64,000 bases of DNA from assembly GCF_031846325.1 (NCBI RefSeq), contig NZ_JAVRHZ010000001.1:833898-897897 (forward strand). Direction: 5' to 3'. How positions within the stretch are numbered: position 1 is the first letter of the stretch; every line of letters begins with the position of its first letter. A program made the position numbers and the translations under genes. Under the pieces are notes generated by a model. The model was not told where the DNA came from, did no database searches, and saw only the letters and a program-made list of their open reading frames with translations. Below, one piece after another: positions 43,233 to 51,870 of this stretch. The stretch comes from Patiriisocius_A hiemis (GTDB lineage: Bacteria; Bacteroidota; Bacteroidia; Flavobacteriales; Flavobacteriaceae).

Positions 43233-45593
43233 TTGAAAAATATAATTTGTTTCCTTCTTTTCTTCGGAAGTATACTAAGTTGGGGACAAGAAAAATTTAC
43301 TGTAAGCGGTATTATCTCTGAAGCTGCAACTGGTGAAACCCTTATTGGAGTTAATGTTCTCATACCTTCGCTACAGACCGGAACTATTACCAATGAGTAT
43401 GGTTATTATTCTATTACCTTACCAGAAGGAGAATACGAATTTTACATTAGTAACGTCGGTTTTGTTACACAACAATTTACCGTACAATTAGACAAAAACT
43501 TAAAAAAAGATATTAGCCTAACGGAAGACACTCAACAACTTAATGAGGTAGTTATTAAAGCTGATATAGAAAAGCTAAATATTAGAAAACCTCAAATGAG
43601 TGTGAACACACTTTCTATTAATACCATAAAAAAAATCCCTGTGGTATTGGGAGAAACAGATGTTATTAAGTCTATCACTTTACTTCCAGGAGTTACAAAT
43701 GCTGGTGAAGGCGCTAGTGGTTTTAATGTTCGTGGAGGTGCCGCAGACCAAAATCTTATTTTACTTGATGAAGCAACGCTATATAATTCCTCTCATTTAT
43801 TTGGTTTCTTTTCGGTATTTAATCCAGATGCTATTAAAGATGTAACATTATACAAAGGAGGCATTCCTGCTCGATACGGCGGACGTGTTTCTTCTGTATT
43901 AGACATATATCAAAAAGACGGTAATAAAAAACAGTTAAGAGCGCAAGGTGGAATAGGTGCTGTTGCAAGTAGGTTATTACTTGAAGGGCCTATAAAAAAA
44001 GATACCGCGTCTTTTCTAATTGGTGGTAGAAGTAGCTACGCACATTTATTTTTGCCTTTACTAGACAATGACAATGTTGCTTACTTTTATGATTTAAATA
44101 CAAAACTAAGCTATAACCTTAACAAAAATAATAGGCTTTATTTATCTGGATATTTTGGCAGAGATGTCTTTACTATTGCCGATAGTTTTTCTAATAGTTT
44201 TGGTAATTCAACTTTTAATTTACGATGGAATCATCTGTTTTCAGATAAACTCTTTAGCAATCTTTCTTTAATTTATACAGATTATTTTTATGGATTAGAA
44301 CTCTCCTTTGTAGAATTTGATTTTGATAGTGGCATAACAAACTTCAACTTAAAATATGATTTTACTCATTTCCTTTCAGATAATGTAGAACTTAGATATG
44401 GGTTAAATAGCATCTATTATAAATTTAACCCAGGAGATATAAATCCCACCACACCTACATCTGGAATAAACCCTTTTAAATTAACAGATAAATATGCTTT
44501 TGAGAATGCTGCTTACCTTGACACTGAGTTTGAACTTTCAGAAAAAATAGCAGTACAAGCTGGGCTTAGAATTTCTACTTTTAATAGATTAGGACAAGAC
44601 GAACTAAACATTTACGAAAACAACAACCCGTTATTGTTTAATCAGGATTTAGAAATCTATCAAAAGGCAACACCCATTGATACTGTTTCATTTAAAAAAA
44701 GTGAAACTATGAAATCATTTGCAAATTTAGAACCCCGTTTTGCTATTTCCTATCAATTAAATGATGATGCATCTATAAAAGCCAGTTATAACAGAACAGC
44801 ACAATACATTCATCTTATTAGTAATACCACCTCTCCTACTCCTTTTGATATTTATGCTCCTAGCGGAAAATATATTGAGCCGCAAGTAGCAGACCAAGTG
44901 GCTGTTGGCTATTTTAAGCGATTTGAAAACTATTCGCTTGAAGTAGAAAGCTTTTATAAGAAAGTACAAAATAGATTAGACTATGTTGATGATGCCGACC
45001 TTATTGCAAACAATGCAGTAGAGCAAATATTATTATCTGGAGAAGCAAGAGCCTACGGTCTAGAGGTTTTATTTAGAAAAACGGAAGGAAAGCTACAGGG
45101 TTGGGTAGCTTACACCTTGTCAAGAAGTGAACAACGAACACCTGGAAGAACTCCTTTAGAGACTGGTATTAATAATGGAGCTTGGTACAACTCTCCATGG
45201 GACAAAACACATGACATTAGTATTACTGGGCAATATGAGCTTAGTAATAAATGGTCTTTTAGTGCTAATTTTATTTATCAAACAGGACAACCTACTACAT
45301 TCCCAAATGGGCAATACGAATATAACAATGTTGTAGTGCCTGTTTATGAAGCCAGAAATAGCAGTAGATTACCAGATTTTCATCATTTAGACATTGCAGC
45401 TACATGGACACCCAAACCAAACTCTACAAAACGATGGAAAAGCGAGTGGGTATTTAGTATTTACAATGTATATAATAGAATGAATGCAGCGTCTATCTCT
45501 TTTAGAGAAAATACAGACGTAAATAGAAATGAAGCAGTAAGACTATCCATTTTTGGTATTATTCCTTCGGTAACGTATAACTTTAAATTTTAA
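43233..45593 (+). CDS. TonB-dependent outer membrane receptor with carboxypeptidase-regulatory-like domain
   Basis: A receptor of about 786 residues. A signal peptide (KNIICFLLFFGSILSWGQ) precedes a CarboxypepD_reg-like domain (FTVSGIISEAATGETLIGVNV), then the plug (ETDVIKSITLLPGVTNAGEGASGFNVRGGAADQNLILLDE) and a 22-strand barrel ending in phenylalanine (FKF). It imports an unknown ligand using TonB energy. The frame is open from TTG 43200, but TTG 43227 or 43233 fits the signal peptide better. The next gene encodes its DUF4249 partner and starts two bases after the stop. Confidence 0.9.
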   Translation: MKNIICFLLFFGSILSWGQEKFTVSGIISEAATGETLIGVNVLIPSLQTGTITNEYGYYSITLPEGEYEFYISNVGFVTQQFTVQLDKNLKKDISLTEDTQQLNEVVIKADIEKLNIRKPQMSVNTLSINTIKKIPVVLGETDVIKSITLLPGVTNAGEGASGFNVRGGAADQNLILLDEATLYNSSHLFGFFSVFNPDAIKDVTLYKGGIPARYGGRVSSVLDIYQKDGNKKQLRAQGGIGAVASRLLLEGPIKKDTASFLIGGRSSYAHLFLPLLDNDNVAYFYDLNTKLSYNLNKNNRLYLSGYFGRDVFTIADSFSNSFGNSTFNLRWNHLFSDKLFSNLSLIYTDYFYGLELSFVEFDFDSGITNFNLKYDFTHFLSDNVELRYGLNSIYYKFNPGDINPTTPTSGINPFKLTDKYAFENAAYLDTEFELSEKIAVQAGLRISTFNRLGQDELNIYENNNPLLFNQDLEIYQKATPIDTVSFKKSETMKSFANLEPRFAISYQLNDDASIKASYNRTAQYIHLISNTTSPTPFDIYAPSGKYIEPQVADQVAVGYFKRFENYSLEVESFYKKVQNRLDYVDDADLIANNAVEQILLSGEARAYGLEVLFRKTEGKLQGWVAYTLSRSEQRTPGRTPLETGINNGAWYNSPWDKTHDISITGQYELSNKWSFSANFIYQTGQPTTFPNGQYEYNNVVVPVYEARNSSRLPDFHHLDIAATWTPKPNSTKRWKSEWVFSIYNVYNRMNAASISFRENTDVNRNEAVRLSIFGIIPSVTYNFKF

Positions 45594-45595
45594 CT

Positions 45596-46402
45596 ATGAA
45601 GAAGTATGTGTTATTAGTTGTTTGCTTCTTATTTGTTTTTACTTCTTGTGAAGAAGCTATTGATGTTGATTTAAATGATAGTGAACCTAGATTAGTGGTA
45701 GAGGGTAGTTTTAATGTTTCTGAAATTGGAGAACAAACACAAGCTAGAGTTGAGCTTAGTCTTACAAAACCATTTTTTAACAATCAAGACACTTTTGTAA
45801 ATAATGCTGAAGTTATTGTTATTGATGAAGATGGTGTAATAACAGAGTTGGATTTGTTCCAAAACGGAATCTATAATGCCCCATTAATTATTAATCCTGA
45901 AAAAGAATATACATTACAAATTAATTATAATGGAGAGCTTTATACTGCTACAGAACAGTTTAAACCAGTTGTCTCATTAGAATTTGTAGAGCAAGATGAT
46001 AATGGTGGTTTTGATAATGAAAGCATTGAGCTTAAAGCCTTTTTTACAGACCCAGCACAAGAAGAAAACTTTTATTTATTTCAAGGTAGTTCGGATAAAG
46101 GCTTTATGGTAGACACTTTTAATGATGAGTTTTTTAATGGAAATCAAATTTTTGGCTTTTATTTTGTAGAAGATTTAGAGCCCGGAGATGAAGTTTTATT
46201 TTCGCTTTATGGAGTAGATGAACAGTTTTATAACTTTATGTTCACTCTACTACAGCAAAGCTCCGATCAGAGTGATGGCCCTTTTGAGACACAACCAGCA
46301 ACTGTACGTGGAAACATTGTAAATCAAACCAATCCTGAGAATTTTCCATTAGGTTATTTTAGAATTTCACAAATTTCGACACTTCAATACACCATAGAAT
46401 AA
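45596..46402 (+). CDS. DUF4249 family lipoprotein, partner of the TonB receptor
   Basis: A 268-residue lipoprotein with the lipobox ending FTSC (C18). DUF4249 proteins are found in Bacteroidota next to TonB-dependent receptors, in the place SusD holds beside SusC, and are thought to be surface-exposed ligand-binding partners. Visible family text is DVDLNDSEPRLVVEGSF at the start, NNAEVIVIDEDG, YTLQINYNGELYTATEQ and the C-terminal VRGNIVNQTNPENFPLGYFRIS. It is two bases downstream of the receptor gene, so the two are one operon. Confidence 0.88.
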   Translation: MKKYVLLVVCFLFVFTSCEEAIDVDLNDSEPRLVVEGSFNVSEIGEQTQARVELSLTKPFFNNQDTFVNNAEVIVIDEDGVITELDLFQNGIYNAPLIINPEKEYTLQINYNGELYTATEQFKPVVSLEFVEQDDNGGFDNESIELKAFFTDPAQEENFYLFQGSSDKGFMVDTFNDEFFNGNQIFGFYFVEDLEPGDEVLFSLYGVDEQFYNFMFTLLQQSSDQSDGPFETQPATVRGNIVNQTNPENFPLGYFRISQISTLQYTIE

Positions 46403-46427
46403 AACTAGTCTTTTGTATCTTTAGCCA

Positions 46428-47246
46428 ATGAGTTTTACTAAAACAACTGAAAAAGATTCTCTTTACAATCATCTAGAAAAGATGGAAGTTTCAGAAATCT
46501 TACAACATATTAATACCGAAGATAAAACAGTACCACTTGCTGTTGAAAAAGCACTACCGCAAATAACTGCTTTAGCTAAAAAAGCTTCTGAAGTTCTTAA
46601 AAATGGAGGCAGGATTTTTTATATGGGAGCGGGAACTAGTGGAAGATTAGGTATTGTTGATGCAAGTGAATGCCCTCCTACTTTTGGGGTCTCTCATGAT
46701 ACGGTAATTGGGTTAATGGCAGGTGGCGATAGTGCTATTAGAAAAGCCGTTGAGTTTGCTGAAGATGATACCAAACAAGGGTGGAAAGACTTACAGAAGT
46801 CTAATGTTTCAAAAAAAGATTTAGTTATTGGTATTGCTGCTTCTGGTACTACACCCTATGTTATTGGTGCTCTAGAAACATGCAATAAAAATGAAATTAT
46901 TACAGGTTGTATTACTTGTAATGAAGGAAGTCCACTCGCAAAAACTGCGCAACTCCCAGTTGTTGTTGTTGTCGGGCCAGAATTTGTAACTGGTAGTTCT
47001 AGAATGAAAGCTGGTACTGCTCAAAAGTTAGTATTAAATATGCTATCAACAACCGCTATGATTCAATTAGGAAAGGTAAAAGGGAACAAAATGGTGGATA
47101 TGCAACTTAGCAATAACAAATTGGTTGACCGCGGTACTCGAATGGTAATGGAAGCATTAGATATAAAAGAAGATGAAGCCGAATTTTTACTAAAAAAACA
47201 CGGAAGTGTAAGAAATGCCGTTAAAGCATACAATGAAAGAACCTAA
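46428..47246 (+). CDS. murQ: N-acetylmuramic acid 6-phosphate etherase
   Basis: A 272-residue SIS-domain enzyme that removes lactate from MurNAc-6-phosphate in peptidoglycan recycling. Marks are GGRIFYMGAGTSGRLGIVDASECPPTF, VIGIAASGTTPYVIGAL, and GSSRMKAGTAQKLVLNMLSTTAMI with the family ending KLVDRGTRMV. A TATCTTTA sequence, one mismatch from the -7 box, ends four bases before the ATG. The last 14 bases overlap the DUF6095 gene. A damaged second copy of this 3' end lies at 58.7-59.0 kb. Confidence 0.95.
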   Translation: MSFTKTTEKDSLYNHLEKMEVSEILQHINTEDKTVPLAVEKALPQITALAKKASEVLKNGGRIFYMGAGTSGRLGIVDASECPPTFGVSHDTVIGLMAGGDSAIRKAVEFAEDDTKQGWKDLQKSNVSKKDLVIGIAASGTTPYVIGALETCNKNEIITGCITCNEGSPLAKTAQLPVVVVVGPEFVTGSSRMKAGTAQKLVLNMLSTTAMIQLGKVKGNKMVDMQLSNNKLVDRGTRMVMEALDIKEDEAEFLLKKHGSVRNAVKAYNERT

Positions 47247-47466
47247 ACAAAAGTTTACTAACAAGAAGCTATTAGTAATGGGAATTAAAAGAATGGCTCT
47301 TTCAATTCCCCTATTAGTCCTTACTACCTATATTTTAACTTTTGCTTTTTTAAACAAAGAAACAATTCCTCTTTATGTGTTTCTCCCGTTGGGAATTATT
47401 GCAATGGCAGCAACTATTTATTTAATATTTAAGGGCTTAAAATTAATATTGAAAGCTATTTTCTAA
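47233..47466 (+). CDS. DUF6095 family small membrane protein
   Basis: A 77-residue protein with two predicted transmembrane helices (MALSIPLLVLTTYILTFAFL and VFLPLGIIAMAATIYLIF), basic at the start. The DUF6095 family is small, restricted to Flavobacteriia and uncharacterised; it commonly follows murQ. ATG 47233, 14 bases inside murQ, is preferred to an in-frame ATG at 47215. A truncated copy lies at 59012-59110. Confidence 0.75.
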   Translation: MKEPKQKFTNKKLLVMGIKRMALSIPLLVLTTYILTFAFLNKETIPLYVFLPLGIIAMAATIYLIFKGLKLILKAIF

Positions 47467-47684
47467 TTGTACACAATAGGTACTTGAACACATAACGTAG
47501 TTCCTGGATATTCCTTTTTTCAACATACAAATCCTTAATATGTAAAACAAATTAAACCTCTTTGACCATCTGTGTCCGAGTCCATAATTTAATGGGTATA
47601 AGGTAGATTATTGCAGATATTATATGTTTAAAAAGATGCTTTTCAGTAATTTTAGTATTATTTTATATCTATTCAATCCATTTT

Positions 47685-50600
47685 ATGCGGTTACTTCCTA
47701 TATTTTTTATTTTAAATATCTTATTAGGATATTCACAAGGAGATAATTCGTTTAGTTTTAAACAGCTTTCAGGCGATAATGAAGATATGCCGTCAGGAGC
47801 TCTTGGAATTACACAAGATAGTCTTGGTTTTATCTGGATGGCTAGTGTTAATGGTTTGAATAAATATGATGGTAAAGCCATTAAGTTTTTCCCTAAAAAC
47901 TTTGTCAGCGAAAGTGATATTATAATTTATGATAAAAAAATATACACCGATCGGGAGAAAAACACCTGGATTATTACTGGTGAACGAATCATTGAAAAAT
48001 TAAATAGTAAGGAAGAAACGTTTACAGCCGTTGGCAATATACCAATGCCTAAGGTATTGTACCAAAGTCAAAACCTTAATTACTTTGTAGGGACATCTAA
48101 TAACGGGATTTTTAAAATAAACCATGTTACTAATGATACCATACAAATCCTCGAGAAGAAAGATATTCCTGTTAATGTCAATGAATTTGCAGAGTTTAAA
48201 AATATTGTTTGGGCGTCTACAACCTCTGGTATCTACAAAATAACACCAGATAATAAGTATATAAAATATAAAATTCCTATTGTAGATGAATCTCACACAA
48301 CAGTTATTGGAGCTTCTGAGAACTATGGCGTTTTTGTAGGCACTTACTTAAACAGGGTTTTTAAATATAATGAGACTACTGATAAATTTCAGGTGTTTAA
48401 TGGGTTTCCAAAGTACCCTTTACCAGAAAATTTATATATCCATAATTTAGTTTTTGATAGTAAAGACCGTTTATGGATTGGCTCTTATGGGCAAGGGTTA
48501 TTTCTAGTTAATTTTAAGGAACAAAAAATTTTAAACTTCAAACAAGATAAACTAAACCCAAATACAATACCTTATGATTGCATCATAGCAATTTATGAAG
48601 ATGCAACTAATAATATATGGATAGGAACAGATGGTGGTGGCCTTTGCTTGTACGATGAAAAACTTCAAAAGTTTAATGAGCTCACAAACGATAGAGTGCC
48701 CAATGATGTAAACCTAAGTCTTGTTAAGAGTGTTGATATTGATGATAATGGTGGTTTATGGATGGGTACACATAATTACGGTATCATTAATGTTGATAGT
48801 ACTAAAAACAGGTTTAAGACTTATGATACTGAAAATTCAGGCTTAACCTCTAATAAAATTGCTTATCTGAAATTTATTGAAAGAGATTTATGGATTGCCA
48901 ATGAAACACCAGAAATTCAGATTTTAAAACCAGATGGGAGTATTGATACATTTAATAGAAATTCTAAACCTAAGTTAGATGTTGGATACATTTATCACAT
49001 TTTCCAAGATTCCGAAAAAAGGGTTTGGCTTTCCAGCTCAGATAGTGGGTTAATTCAATTTGATTCAGAAATTGGTATTGTAAAACAATATAGGTACAAT
49101 GCAGAGGATATTAATTCTTTGTCTAGTGATTTAATATACTCAATTGCCGAAGATAGCAACAAGGGCATTTGGATAGGCACGAAATATAAGGGGCTGTGTA
49201 GAATTGACCAAAAAACGGATAAAATTAAACGATATCATGAGTTTGATGGTTTGGCCAGATATCTGTATATAGATTCTGAGGATATGATTTGGATTGCAAC
49301 AAACACAGCGGGATTAATTAAATTCAATCCTAAAACAAGAGAAAAAGTTGTTTATGATAGATCTTCTGGAATAGCAGGCTCAACTATATGTGCAATTTTA
49401 CCTGATGGTGATAATTTATGGTTAAGTTCTAATCAAGGGGTCACAAAATTCGATACCAAAACTTTAGAAGTCGAAAATTATGACCAATTAGATGGTTTGC
49501 AATCTGCTTATTTTGCAACAAGATCGGCAGTAAAAGATCAAAAACGCAATCTATTTTATTTTGGCGGCTCAAAAGGTATTAATTGGTTTAACCCTAATAA
49601 TATTGAACAAAACACGTCACTAACAACTACAATAATAACTAAAGTAGAAGTAAATGAAAAAACACAATCTATTTTTAAACCAGCAACGTATCAACATCAT
49701 GAGAATACGATAAATTTTACATTTAACAGCCTTCATTATTCGTCACCAAACAGAAATAACTTTAAATATAAACTTGTTAATTATGATGAAAACTGGCAAG
49801 AAGCTAAAACCATAAACTTTGTACGTTATACCAATCTACCACCTAATGATTATGAGTTTCAAGTCATTTCAAGCAATTATGATGATGTATGGAACGAAAC
49901 TCCAGCCACTTACCATTTTACCATTTTAAAACCGTGGTACACAACAAACTTAGCATACATTATTTATGGTTTATTGATTATAGCATGTTTATATGTATTC
50001 TATAGGTATTTGCAATGGCGCCTGCAAATAAAGAATGAACTAGAGTTTGAACATAAGGAAGCTGAAAGACTCAAAAAACTTGATGAATTTAAAAATCGAT
50101 TGTTCACAAACATTTCCCATGAATTTAGAACACCTTTAACCCTAATCTCTGGTCCAATAGAAAATCAACTATCAAAACCCGATCTAAAAAAGGAAGACAG
50201 AGAAGTTTTAACTATGGTAGAACGGAATGCGGGAAGGTTGTTGAATTTGGTCAATCAAATTTTAGACCTATCAAAATTAGAGACAGGTAATTTAAAACTC
50301 TCTGTTGCTCAGGAAAACCTTGAGTTGCTTTTAAAACAACTTGTTTCTCCTTTTAAGTTCAAGGCCAAAGAAAAACAAATAAATTTTACTTATAGCATTA
50401 GTAAAACCAATAATGTATGGTTTGATAAAGATGTGATTGAAAAGATTGTACTAAACCTGCTTTCTAACGCTTTAAAGTATGCGCCAGAAAACGGCTTTGT
50501 ACGTTTTGAAGCGCTTATTCAAAAAGATCATTTGGTAATTAGTGTCACTAATAATGGTGTGATTTATTCCAAGGACGATCTTCAAAAATTATTTAATAGA

Positions 50601-51614
50601 TATTATCAATCCGATAGGAAAAATGATGGTGCTGGTATTGGATTAGCATTAGTGAAGGAGCTTGCCATACTTTCTCGCGGTAATATTGTAGCAAACATGC
50701 TTAATAGAGACGAAATACAGTTTACGGTTACCTTGCCAGTAGAGCGTACTTATTTTAATTCCTCAGAAATAAGCTCCATCTCAGCCAAAGTAGCTGAAAA
50801 TAAAAATGAGGAAATTAAAGGTGAATCGCCTATAGAATCTCAAAAGAATGTATCAAAAAATAAACCTATTTTATTATTGGTAGAAGATGACGATGATATT
50901 AGACTCTATGTAAAATCCATTTTTAAAAATAACTATAAGATAATTGAAGCGGTAAATGGAAAGCAAGGGATAGAAAAAGCATTTAAAACCATTCCGGATC
51001 TTATCATCAGTGATGTTATGATGCCCATAGAAGATGGAATCAGCCTGTGTAATACTTTAAAGCAGGACGAAAGAACAAGTCATGTCCCTATCATCCTGTT
51101 AACCGCTAAAAGCGAAAATGAACATGAAATAGAAGGGCTAAAAACTGGAGCCGATGACTACATCACAAAGCCTTTTAAAACGGAACGGTTGAAAATTAAA
51201 GTAGAAAAGCTTATGGAAAACCGAATAAAGCTTCAAAAACATTTTAGCAAAACCTTAAGTATAAATCCAGAACTGGCAATCACCTCCACAGAAGTGGAAT
51301 TTTTAAAACGCTTACAAACTGTTTTGGATAAACATATTACAGATCCAGAATTTACGAGTGACCAATTTGTAAAGCTTATGCAAATAAGCCGCTCACAACT
51401 TCATAGAAAATTAAAAGCAATAACGAACATGACCACTAGTGAGTTTATTCGCTCTCAGCGTCTTAAACTTGCCAAAGAATTGCTTATAAAATCCGATGCC
51501 ACTATATCGGAAATTGCTTATCAAGTGGGCTTCAATACTCCGTCCTACTTTATAAAGTGTTTTAAGGAAATTTATCACTTTACCCCAAATGAGTTTCAGT
51601 CTAAAGCCTTGTAA
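47685..51614 (+). CDS. Hybrid two-component system sensor kinase / response regulator (HTCS)
   Basis: A 1309-residue one-protein signalling system. A signal peptide (about 1-18) leads to a periplasmic double propeller of short repeats with the WIGT-G-GL pattern (about 30-640), a Y_Y_Y domain (about 650-750), and a transmembrane helix at 755-778. Then come HisKA with H812 (SHEFRTPLT), an ATPase domain (N-box NLLSNALKYAP, G-box GAGIGLAL), a receiver with D1110 (ISDVMMP), and a C-terminal AraC helix-turn-helix (about 1225-1305). It should sense a periplasmic ligand and activate nearby genes. No sus or glycoside hydrolase genes lie beside it, which is unusual. Confidence 0.93.
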   Translation: MRLLPIFFILNILLGYSQGDNSFSFKQLSGDNEDMPSGALGITQDSLGFIWMASVNGLNKYDGKAIKFFPKNFVSESDIIIYDKKIYTDREKNTWIITGERIIEKLNSKEETFTAVGNIPMPKVLYQSQNLNYFVGTSNNGIFKINHVTNDTIQILEKKDIPVNVNEFAEFKNIVWASTTSGIYKITPDNKYIKYKIPIVDESHTTVIGASENYGVFVGTYLNRVFKYNETTDKFQVFNGFPKYPLPENLYIHNLVFDSKDRLWIGSYGQGLFLVNFKEQKILNFKQDKLNPNTIPYDCIIAIYEDATNNIWIGTDGGGLCLYDEKLQKFNELTNDRVPNDVNLSLVKSVDIDDNGGLWMGTHNYGIINVDSTKNRFKTYDTENSGLTSNKIAYLKFIERDLWIANETPEIQILKPDGSIDTFNRNSKPKLDVGYIYHIFQDSEKRVWLSSSDSGLIQFDSEIGIVKQYRYNAEDINSLSSDLIYSIAEDSNKGIWIGTKYKGLCRIDQKTDKIKRYHEFDGLARYLYIDSEDMIWIATNTAGLIKFNPKTREKVVYDRSSGIAGSTICAILPDGDNLWLSSNQGVTKFDTKTLEVENYDQLDGLQSAYFATRSAVKDQKRNLFYFGGSKGINWFNPNNIEQNTSLTTTIITKVEVNEKTQSIFKPATYQHHENTINFTFNSLHYSSPNRNNFKYKLVNYDENWQEAKTINFVRYTNLPPNDYEFQVISSNYDDVWNETPATYHFTILKPWYTTNLAYIIYGLLIIACLYVFYRYLQWRLQIKNELEFEHKEAERLKKLDEFKNRLFTNISHEFRTPLTLISGPIENQLSKPDLKKEDREVLTMVERNAGRLLNLVNQILDLSKLETGNLKLSVAQENLELLLKQLVSPFKFKAKEKQINFTYSISKTNNVWFDKDVIEKIVLNLLSNALKYAPENGFVRFEALIQKDHLVISVTNNGVIYSKDDLQKLFNRYYQSDRKNDGAGIGLALVKELAILSRGNIVANMLNRDEIQFTVTLPVERTYFNSSEISSISAKVAENKNEEIKGESPIESQKNVSKNKPILLLVEDDDDIRLYVKSIFKNNYKIIEAVNGKQGIEKAFKTIPDLIISDVMMPIEDGISLCNTLKQDERTSHVPIILLTAKSENEHEIEGLKTGADDYITKPFKTERLKIKVEKLMENRIKLQKHFSKTLSINPELAITSTEVEFLKRLQTVLDKHITDPEFTSDQFVKLMQISRSQLHRKLKAITNMTTSEFIRSQRLKLAKELLIKSDATISEIAYQVGFNTPSYFIKCFKEIYHFTPNEFQSKAL

Positions 51615-51722
51615 TTAGGCTGCTCTCAACGCTTGAAACATATCTTCTATCCTTTGAAACATCTCTGGTATTCGAGGGTAATTCGTTCGTATACTTTTAC
51701 TACAGCTAAAAACAATTTATTA

Positions 51723-51863
51723 ATGAAGCGTATTGCTGAAAATCAAAATAAAGAGGATAAAATATACTTGAGTATAGATCATCTAAAAAAGGGGAAATAT
51801 AAATTACAGATACTGCTGAATAATAAAGTTTTAAAATCGGTAAAAATTAGTAAATCAAAATAA
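51723..51863 (+). pseudogene. Remnant of a small exported protein gene (C-terminal part)
   Basis: The 46-codon ATG frame encodes a C-terminal block, DKIYLSIDHLKKGKYKLQILLNNKV plus a lysine-rich end, which looks like the final module of small flavobacterial secreted proteins. The frame is open back to TTG 51633, but the extra 30 residues lack a signal peptide and do not resemble the usual N-terminus. I read it as a truncated gene left behind the HTCS gene. It could also be a short intact gene. Confidence 0.4.
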
Positions 51864-51870
51864 TAGTACA

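Noticed and set aside
47467..47684. A transposon or integrase scar at the left edge of the module
   Set aside because: Only a short ATTGT/ACAAT repeat is present; no terminal inverted repeats, target duplication or recombinase is visible.
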